A stretch of 8,885 bases of DNA. Origin: Bacteroidota bacterium. Its GTDB lineage: Bacteria > Bacteroidota > Bacteroidia > Flavobacteriales > Flavobacteriaceae. The stretch spans positions 1-8,885 of the forward strand of contig JABHYI010000048.1 in NCBI GenBank assembly GCA_018656255.1, in the 5' to 3' direction. How positions within the stretch are numbered: position 1 is the first letter of the stretch; every line of letters begins with the position of its first letter. The position numbers and the translations under genes were made by a program. Of the stretch, positions 1-4,746 are shown piece by piece. Under the pieces are notes generated by a model. The model was not told where the DNA came from, ran no database searches, and was given only the letters and a program-made list of their open reading frames with translations.

Positions 1-941
1 CCAATCATAACAAGCAGCATTTCACTTTTATTCATTTTCTCTAGGTAGGCCTTAATAAGCAGCGGAGCTTCTGTTTGTCCTAAAAAAATATTCCCGGCAA
101 CACTTAAACTTTCTGCTCCAGAAATCTTCAACACCTTAGAGAGTAACCATCCAAAGGCTTTTACTACTTTTTGAATGATACCTAGGTAGAACAGTACAGA
201 GGTTAAGGCAGAGAAAAACAAAATGGTAGGAAGCACTTGGAATGCAAAAATAAATCCAAAGGTGTCCATGTCTACAACTAAACCTTCAAATAAAAACTTA
301 CTACCCGCTTTGGTGAAATCTAAAATACTAATAAACAACTTTCCAATGCCCTCAAATATTTTTTGAATAAAGGCAATCTTTAAAACCCCTACAGCAATTA
401 CTAGCTGCAGCGCAAGACCAAGCCCTACTGTGCGCCAACTAATTGCTTTTCTGTTTGCGCTAAATAAAAATGCAATAAACAAAAGAGTAACCATACCAAG
501 AACTCCGCGCCAAAGACTGTTAAAAGAAAATCCTTGAGAGGGTATGATTGTGTCTTTAGACTCTGCCGCATTTACTGCAGCAGGAGTTTTAGCGGCTTTA
601 AACCAATAGGTTGTATTGTTTTCTGTGAAGGATAAAGTATCCTCTGTGAGTTTTGTAACACGATATCTACGAATGGTATCTGTGGGCTGACTATAAAATA
701 AGACCAATAAATTATTCTGAAATATATAATCTCCACTTGCCTTTAGGTTGTTTTTGGCAGCAAGTGAATACTCAAATGCACCATTGTCTAGCGTAAAAGT
801 GTCTGAAGTTTCGTCAATCTCAAAAAGAGATGTTCCTTCCTCAGAATGGATATAGTTAAAGATCCATTGCTTGTCGATGTTTTGTGCTGATAGGTTTCCA
901 ATCAAAAACAATACAACAATACTACATAATAGCTTTTTCAT
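1..941 (-). CDS. nupC: CNT-family nucleoside transporter with secreted N-terminal domain, 3' end cut by window
   Basis: This gene is partial: 313 codons are visible from the ATG at 941 and it runs off base 1. It encodes a concentrative nucleoside transporter, which imports nucleosides through the inner membrane with a cation (Na+ or H+; the coupling ion cannot be read here). Residues 1-19 form a signal peptide (MKKLLCSIVVLFLIGNLSA). Residues 20-130 are a beta-rich region with repeated short strands (for example DYIFQNNLLVLFY and YRVTKLTEDTLSF) that resembles a small lipocalin-like barrel. The transporter core starts near residue 145. It shows the family's first helix (VTLLFIAFLFSANRKAI), the FQVLPTILFFSALTSVLFYLG segment at 235-254, and the substrate-site motif GQTEAPL at 288-294. 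It starts 15 nt after the DUF151 nuclease gene, so the two are probably one operon. The transporter assignment is secure; the fold of the extra N-terminal domain is an inference. Confidence 0.93.
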   Translation of the reverse strand, partial: MKKLLCSIVVLFLIGNLSAQNIDKQWIFNYIHSEEGTSLFEIDETSDTFTLDNGAFEYSLAAKNNLKASGDYIFQNNLLVLFYSQPTDTIRRYRVTKLTEDTLSFTENNTTYWFKAAKTPAAVNAAESKDTIIPSQGFSFNSLWRGVLGMVTLLFIAFLFSANRKAISWRTVGLGLALQLVIAVGVLKIAFIQKIFEGIGKLFISILDFTKAGSKFLFEGLVVDMDTFGFIFAFQVLPTILFFSALTSVLFYLGIIQKVVKAFGWLLSKVLKISGAESLSVAGNIFLGQTEAPLLIKAYLEKMNKSEMLLVMI

Positions 942-956
942 AGGTTTTGGTAGGGT

Positions 957-1580
957 TTAGTCTCGCTTTGAAATTTCATCTCTTATTTTTGCGGCACTTT
1001 CATAATCTTCATTTTTAACAGCGCCCTCAAGTAATTGATAGAGTTCTTTTAAGGTATTGGTTTTGTAATCTTCAGATGTTGCACTCTGAGCCTGCGGGTC
1101 ATCGCTTTGTATAAAATCATCTAATATTTCATCTTCTAGTTCTTGGTTCTCTTCTTTTTTACCTCCAGTTTTCAAGAATATACCTGCACTGTCCAAGATC
1201 TCTTTGTGGGTAAAAATAGGGGCTTTAAACCTAAGAGCTAGCGCAATGGCGTCACTGGTTCGAGCATCTACAATTTCTTCTACACCCTCACGCTCACATA
1301 TAATACTGGAGTAGAATACCCCATCAACCAACTTGTGTATGATTACTTGTGTGATAATAATTGCAAAAAGATCTGAAAAGTTTTTAAATAAATCGTGGGT
1401 AAGTGGTCTGGGTGGCATGATTTCTTTCTCTAGTGCAATGGCAATAGACTGTGCTTCAAAAGCGCCAATGACTATGGGTAATTTTCTGTTGCCCTCCACC
1501 TCGCTGAGTATTAATGCGTATGCGCCATTTTGCGTTTGACTGTAAGAAATCCCCTTAATATTTAATCTAACTAGACTCAT
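957..1580 (-). CDS. Bifunctional nuclease family protein (DUF151) with C-terminal UVR motif
   Basis: The product is a 207-residue cytoplasmic protein. Residues 1-137 are a DUF151 domain, shown by LPIVIGAFEAQSIAIALE at 34-51 and by VDARTSDAIALALRFKAPIF at 104-123, the two conserved blocks of the family. Plant members are reported to have DNase and RNase activity; the bacterial role is poorly defined. An acidic, low-complexity linker follows (140-172). Then comes a UVR motif at 177-205 (LKELYQLLEGAVKNEDYESA, then AKIRDEI), the helical pair that UvrB and UvrC use to bind each other and that McsA and Clp proteins also carry. The length is normal for Bacteroidota homologues. The stop TAA at 957-959 lies 15 nt from the nucleoside transporter start, which suggests an operon. 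Upstream, the T-tract of a terminator hairpin ends only 12 nt before the ATG. Family assignment is firm; nuclease function here is unproven. Confidence 0.93.
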   Translation of the reverse strand: MSLVRLNIKGISYSQTQNGAYALILSEVEGNRKLPIVIGAFEAQSIAIALEKEIMPPRPLTHDLFKNFSDLFAIIITQVIIHKLVDGVFYSSIICEREGVEEIVDARTSDAIALALRFKAPIFTHKEILDSAGIFLKTGGKKEENQELEDEILDDFIQSDDPQAQSATSEDYKTNTLKELYQLLEGAVKNEDYESAAKIRDEISKRD

Positions 1581-1592
1581 AGTGTTTAAATT

Positions 1593-1636
1593 AAAAAAAG
1601 CTGTTTAAACAGGATGTTTGTCCTAATTTAAACAGC
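1593..1636 (-). terminator. Intrinsic terminator downstream of etfA
   Basis: Perfect 10-bp arms GCTGTTTAAA (1600-1609) and TTTAAACAGC (1627-1636) enclose a second 4-bp stem, AGGA (1611-1614) with TCCT (1621-1624), around the loop TGTTTG. Read on the minus strand, the hairpin is followed at once by seven T residues (1599-1593). This is a classic rho-independent terminator placed 28 nt after the etfA stop codon. No T-tract follows it in the plus direction, so it works for the minus strand only. It lies in the leader of the next gene, whose ATG is at 1580. Confidence 0.85.
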
Positions 1637-1650
1637 CATTTTCAAAGGCA

Positions 1651-1658
1651 CAAAGTAA
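1651..1658 (-). promoter_or_regulatory. Possible -7 box for the DUF151 nuclease gene
   Basis: On the minus strand the sequence reads TTACTTTG, one base off the Bacteroidota -7 consensus TAnnTTTG. It falls between the etfA stop codon and the terminator hairpin. A transcript started here would begin near 1645 and carry the whole hairpin in its leader. I see no TTTG-like -33 element at the expected distance, so the call is weak. Confidence 0.3.
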
Positions 1659-1664
1659 TAAAAA

Positions 1665-2627
1665 TTATGCGTTTTGCGCTTTAAAAGCCTTTAATTTTTC
1701 ATTTAGTTGTGGTACAATTTCAAATGCATCTCCTACAATACCGTAGTCTGCTGCTTTAAAAAATGGAGCTTCAGGGTCCGTGTTTATAACCACTTTTATC
1801 TTAGAGGAGTTAATACCTGCAAGATGTTGGATGGCTCCACTAATGCCAATGGCAATGTATAGTGTTGCAGCCACTGGCTTTCCTGTTTGTCCAACATGTT
1901 CTCCATGAGATCTCCACCCCATATCACTAACAGGTTTTGAGCAAGCTGTAGCGGCCCCTAAAATAGTGGCCATCTCTTCAATCATACCCCAGTTTTCTGG
2001 TCCTTTTAATCCGCGCCCTGCAGAAACTACAACCTCTGCATCTGCTATGGTTACTTTGTCAGTAGCTTTATCTACAGAGATAACCTTAGTATTGCTTTGT
2101 TGAAGAGTTGGAGAGAATGCCTCTGATACTGCAGCGGCAGATGTTTCATGCAAGCCGTATGCATTTTTACCTAAACCAATTATTTTAACAGGTGTGTTTA
2201 TCTGGGTTAGAGAAAAAGCCTTGTTTGTATACACGCTGTGCTTTATTTTAAATGGCGTTATGCTCTTTGGGAGCGCAACTACGTTGGAGACGTATCCAGC
2301 CTCTAGATTTACAGCAACTAAAGGAGCCATAAATTTTGCATTTGCAGTTTGAGATAAAACAACAACAGTTGCATCCTGTGATGTGGCAGCTTGAGATATT
2401 GCATCTGCATATGCTTGCGAGTCGAAGTTTGCAAGGCTGTCATTTGTTATTTCTAATACTTTGTCTGCGCCATATACTCCTAGCTGGGAGGTATTACTTG
2501 CATTAATAGATACAGCTGTTAAGGTAGTGCCTAACTCAGTTGCTATGGCCTTTGCGTAGGATACAACCTCAAAGGCGGTTTTTTTAAAAGAACCATTTTC
2601 AGATTCTGTGTAGACTAAAACACTCAT
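1665..2627 (-). CDS. etfA: Electron transfer flavoprotein subunit alpha (EtfA/FixB)
   Basis: This 320-residue protein is the FAD-binding subunit of the EtfAB heterodimer. EtfAB takes electrons from acyl-CoA and related dehydrogenases in the cytoplasm and passes them to ETF:quinone oxidoreductase and the respiratory chain. Residues 1-190 form the nucleotide-binding-like N-terminal domain. The C-terminal FAD domain is explicit: SAGRGLKGPENW (202-213), GWRSHGEHVGQTGK (237-250), the family signature LYIAIGISGAIQH (256-268), and INTDPEAPFFKAADYGIVGD (281-300). The length is typical. It lies 67 nt downstream of etfB on the same strand, the usual etfBA order. An intrinsic terminator follows its stop codon. 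There is no Shine-Dalgarno sequence before the ATG. The sequence looks intact, and I am confident in the call. Confidence 0.97.
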   Translation of the reverse strand: MSVLVYTESENGSFKKTAFEVVSYAKAIATELGTTLTAVSINASNTSQLGVYGADKVLEITNDSLANFDSQAYADAISQAATSQDATVVVLSQTANAKFMAPLVAVNLEAGYVSNVVALPKSITPFKIKHSVYTNKAFSLTQINTPVKIIGLGKNAYGLHETSAAAVSEAFSPTLQQSNTKVISVDKATDKVTIADAEVVVSAGRGLKGPENWGMIEEMATILGAATACSKPVSDMGWRSHGEHVGQTGKPVAATLYIAIGISGAIQHLAGINSSKIKVVINTDPEAPFFKAADYGIVGDAFEIVPQLNEKLKAFKAQNA

Positions 2628-2659
2628 ATGTTAAAGGTATTTGCTATTATATTTAGACA

Positions 2660-2675
2660 TTCAAATAATTTTGAA
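2660..2675 (-). other. Small hairpin between etfB and etfA
   Basis: A 6-bp inverted repeat (TTCAAA at 2660-2665, TTTGAA at 2670-2675) with a 4-nt loop lies in the 67-nt gap between the two cistrons. No T-tract follows it in the minus direction, so it is unlikely to be a terminator. It could mark a processing or stability element that sets the EtfB to EtfA ratio, or be chance in AT-rich DNA. Confidence 0.3.
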
Positions 2676-2694
2676 GACCTATATTTGTTGTTAG

Positions 2695-3435
2695 TTAAAT
2701 TACTTTGGCCTCGTTGTGAAGTAAATCGATCAATTGGTCTACATTATCAACCAGTTTTACAGCACCTCTCGGGGCTGGTTTTTCAAAGGTTGTGGCTTGG
2801 CTTCTTGGGCTTTGTTCAACTCCTTGTTTAACATGTAAAGGTTTGCTTCTAGCTTGCATGATACCGCGCATATTTGGTATGCGAAGATCACTTTCCTCAA
2901 CCAATCCTTTTTGACCTCCAATAACAAGAGGTAGTGTTGTTTGTAGAGTTTCTTTACCACCATCAATTTCTCTAATAGCAGTTGCGCTGCTACCTTCTAT
3001 CTCTAAACTAATACAGGTATTTACAAAATTAGCTCCAATCATTTTTGCAAGCATTCCTGGTACCATACCACCATTATAATCAATAGACTCGCGTCCTCCT
3101 ATTATTAGGTCATAGCCGCCTTGTTGAGCAACATCAGCCAACTGCAATGCAACGCTGTAGCCATCTGTGGCTGGTGTGTCTATGCGTATGGCTTCATCTG
3201 CTCCAATGGCTAAGGCCTTGCGAAGTGTAGGTTCTGTTTCTGGTCCTCCAACATTAACAACATGCACAGACGCACCTTGCTTTTCTTTAAACCACATCGC
3301 GCGGGTGAGTCCAAACTCATCATTTGGATTGATCACAAAATTTACGCCATTGGTGTCAAATTTCGTATCGTTGTCTGCGAAGTTTATCTTTGAAGTAGTG
3401 TCTGGTACGTGACTAATACACACTAATATTTTCAT
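2695..3435 (-). CDS. etfB: Electron transfer flavoprotein subunit beta (EtfB/FixA)
   Basis: This 246-residue protein is the AMP-binding partner subunit of EtfA. The start is placed at 3435 because homologues begin MKILVCISHVPDTTSKINF. An in-frame ATG at 3510 would add 25 lysine- and isoleucine-rich residues unlike any EtfB, and it would lie at or upstream of the predicted transcription start. Visible features are the N-terminal strand and loop (KILVCISHVPDT), the nucleotide-site segment IIGGRESIDYNGGMVPGMLA (111-130), the family signature region AIREIDGGKETLQTTLP (153-169), and DLRIPNMRGIMQARSKP (183-199). The last matches the recognition loop that docks partner dehydrogenases in studied ETFs. 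The gene is first in the etfBA operon and is divergent from pdhB. Confidence 0.96.
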   Translation of the reverse strand: MKILVCISHVPDTTSKINFADNDTKFDTNGVNFVINPNDEFGLTRAMWFKEKQGASVHVVNVGGPETEPTLRKALAIGADEAIRIDTPATDGYSVALQLADVAQQGGYDLIIGGRESIDYNGGMVPGMLAKMIGANFVNTCISLEIEGSSATAIREIDGGKETLQTTLPLVIGGQKGLVEESDLRIPNMRGIMQARSKPLHVKQGVEQSPRSQATTFEKPAPRGAVKLVDNVDQLIDLLHNEAKVI

Positions 3436-3464
3436 AGTAATCTTTATTTTTATAATAGTACTTT

Positions 3465-3504
3465 TTTTGAGTTTCGAAAATCTTAATAATCTCAAAATTT
3501 TCGA
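3465..3504 (-). repeat. Two interleaved inverted repeats in the etfB leader
   Basis: Repeat A has 8-bp arms TCGAAAAT (3474-3481) and ATTTTCGA (3497-3504). Repeat B has 7-bp arms TTTTGAG (3465-3471) and CTCAAAA (3491-3497). The arms alternate (A, B, A, B), so the two stems overlap by one base and cannot nest. They lie between the predicted etfB transcription start (about 3500-3504) and its ATG. They could be alternative RNA stems in the 5' leader, or DNA sites for a regulator at the start of transcription. Arms are AT-rich, so chance is a real possibility. Confidence 0.45.
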
Positions 3505-3507
3505 CCA

Positions 3508-3515
3508 CAAAGATA
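3508..3515 (-). promoter_or_regulatory. etfBA promoter, -7 box
   Basis: The minus strand reads TATCTTTG, an exact match to the Bacteroidota -7 consensus TAnnTTTG. Transcription would start at about 3500-3504, giving an etfB leader of roughly 65-70 nt. No TTTG-type -33 element is seen; the place where it should be is occupied by one half of the 26-nt palindrome at 3530-3555. This is the best promoter match in the window. Confidence 0.65.
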
Positions 3516-3529
3516 GTGAATATTATTCT

Positions 3530-3555
3530 TATTTACTATGCACGCATAGTAAATA
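3530..3555. promoter_or_regulatory. Perfect 26-nt palindrome, candidate operator
   Basis: Two perfect 12-bp arms, TATTTACTATGC (3530-3541) and GCATAGTAAATA (3544-3555), flank an AC spacer. The element begins 15 bp upstream of the etfB -7 box and covers the -33 region. It also lies about 60 bp upstream of the candidate pdhB -7 box on the other strand. A perfect, symmetric, promoter-overlapping palindrome with a 2-nt centre is what a dimeric repressor (TetR-, GntR- or MarR-like) would bind. It has no T-tract on either side, so it is not a terminator. The regulator is not encoded in this window. Confidence 0.7.
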
Positions 3556-3613
3556 GTTGTCTATAAAATGTTAAATGCCTCCACTTGTGGTATAAAAAAT
3601 AAGATAATAATAC

Positions 3614-3621
3614 TATTTTTG
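3614..3621 (+). promoter_or_regulatory. Possible pdhB promoter, -7 box
   Basis: The sequence TATTTTTG fits TAnnTTTG and would give a pdhB leader of about 90 nt. The only TTG upstream at a plausible place (3585-3587) is 26 nt away, longer than the usual 17-23. In such AT-rich DNA a -7 match alone is modest evidence. Confidence 0.45.
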
Positions 3622-3695
3622 TTTTTTTAGATTAATGGGGTAGTTCTATTTAACTATTTCAGACACAAAAAGATCATAAAGTATAATTTAATGTA

Positions 3696-3709
3696 CCCAC
3701 CTACGTGGG
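3696..3709 (+). other. GC-rich hairpin just before the pdhB start codon
   Basis: CCCAC (3696-3700) pairs with GTGGG (3705-3709) around a 4-nt CTAC loop. It ends 8 nt before the ATG at 3718, and an alternative in-frame ATG at 3691 lies just upstream of it. In a Bacteroidota leader, where ribosomes favour unstructured AT-rich DNA, a GC stem here could lower or tune initiation. Whether it matters is inference. Confidence 0.4.
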
Positions 3710-3717
3710 CAATTAGC

Positions 3718-4698
3718 ATGAAGACAATTCAATTTAGAGAAGCCATTTGTGAAGCCATGAGCGAGGAGATGCGCAAAGATGATACTATTTATCTAATGGG
3801 TGAAGAAGTAGCAGAGTACAACGGTGCATACAAGGCAAGTAAAGGAATGTTAGAGGAGTTTGGCGCAAAGCGTGTTATAGACACCCCTATTGCAGAACTT
3901 GGTTTTGCTGGTATTGCCATTGGTAGTGCCATGAACGGTAACAGACCTATTATAGAATACATGACCTTTAATTTCTCTTTGGTTGGGATTGACCAAATTA
4001 TTAATAACGCCGCAAAGATCAGACAAATGAGTGGTGGGCAATTTAATTGTCCAATTGTCTTTAGAGGGCCAACAGCTAGTGCTGGCCAATTGGCAGCAAC
4101 ACATTCTCAAGCTTTTGAGAATTGGTTTGCAAATACACCAGGATTAAAAGTGGTTGTACCAAGTAATCCTGCAGATGCAAAGGGATTATTAAAAAGTGCC
4201 ATACGAGATAACGATCCAGTGATTTTTATGGAGAGTGAGCAAATGTATGGTGATAAAGGAGAAGTGCCGGAGGGAGAATATTTAATTCCTCTAGGTGTCG
4301 CAGAAATCAAGCGTAAGGGTAGCGATGTAACCATCGTTTCTTTTGGTAAAATCATAAAAGAAGCTTACAAAGCTGCTGATCAATTAGCAGCAGAAGGTAT
4401 TGAGTGTGAAATCATCGATCTGCGAACGGTTCGTCCTCTAGATATCAATGCTATTTTAGATTCTGTTAAAAAAACAAATCGTTTGGTGGTTTTAGAAGAA
4501 GCATGGCCTTTTGGAAATGTAGCGACAGAGATTACCTATCAAATACAAAGTCAGGCATTTGATTATCTAGACGCACCAGTTGAGAAAATTAACACCGCAG
4601 ATACCCCTGCGCCATATTCACCTGCTTTATTTGCAGAATGGTTACCCAACAGCACTGATGTTGTAAAGGCAGTAAAGAAAGTGCTCTACAAAAAATAA
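3718..4698 (+). CDS. pdhB: Pyruvate dehydrogenase E1 component, beta subunit
   Basis: This 326-residue protein, with PdhA, forms the thiamine-diphosphate-dependent E1 that decarboxylates pyruvate and acetylates the lipoyl groups of E2. The start at 3718 (MKTIQFREAI) is preferred because E1 beta proteins begin this way; the in-frame ATG at 3691 adds only MYPPTWAIS. Residues 3-180 form the pyrimidine-binding transketolase domain and about 195-320 the transketolase C-terminal domain. GEEVAEYNGAYK is at 28-39. E60 in DTPIAELGF aligns with human E1 beta Glu59, which activates the cofactor, and H129 in AATHSQ aligns with human His128. No pdhA, E2 or E3 gene lies next to it, so the alpha subunit must be encoded elsewhere. 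A 2-oxoisovalerate (branched-chain) E1 beta is the main alternative, but the close match to pyruvate-type E1 beta makes it less likely. Confidence 0.94.
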   Translation: MKTIQFREAICEAMSEEMRKDDTIYLMGEEVAEYNGAYKASKGMLEEFGAKRVIDTPIAELGFAGIAIGSAMNGNRPIIEYMTFNFSLVGIDQIINNAAKIRQMSGGQFNCPIVFRGPTASAGQLAATHSQAFENWFANTPGLKVVVPSNPADAKGLLKSAIRDNDPVIFMESEQMYGDKGEVPEGEYLIPLGVAEIKRKGSDVTIVSFGKIIKEAYKAADQLAAEGIECEIIDLRTVRPLDINAILDSVKKTNRLVVLEEAWPFGNVATEITYQIQSQAFDYLDAPVEKINTADTPAPYSPALFAEWLPNSTDVVKAVKKVLYKK

Positions 4699-4746
4699 TA
4701 TATTTTTAAAGCTAGTGGGTTTGACATTTTAACTTCCCATGTTTTC

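Noticed and set aside
2757..2966. Open frame of 69 codons on the minus strand inside etfB, in another frame
   Set aside because: It is wholly inside a well-supported gene, resembles no family, and reflects the composition of the overlapping coding frame.
3436..3510. In-frame upstream ATG that would extend EtfB by 25 residues
   Set aside because: The added residues are lysine/isoleucine-rich and unlike the EtfB N-terminus, and the ATG overlaps the predicted -7 box, so it would not be transcribed from that promoter.
3581..3590. Short palindrome CCACTTGTGG upstream of pdhB
   Set aside because: Only 4-bp arms, likely by chance; it contains a TTG that is too far from the -7 box to be a good -33 element.
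3641..3656. TAGTT/AACTA inverted repeat in the pdhB leader
   Set aside because: Five A/T-dominated pairs around a 6-nt loop are expected by chance in DNA this AT-rich.
3850..4355. Two open frames on the minus strand opposite pdhB
   Set aside because: Both lie antisense to a clear E1 beta gene and show no domain features.
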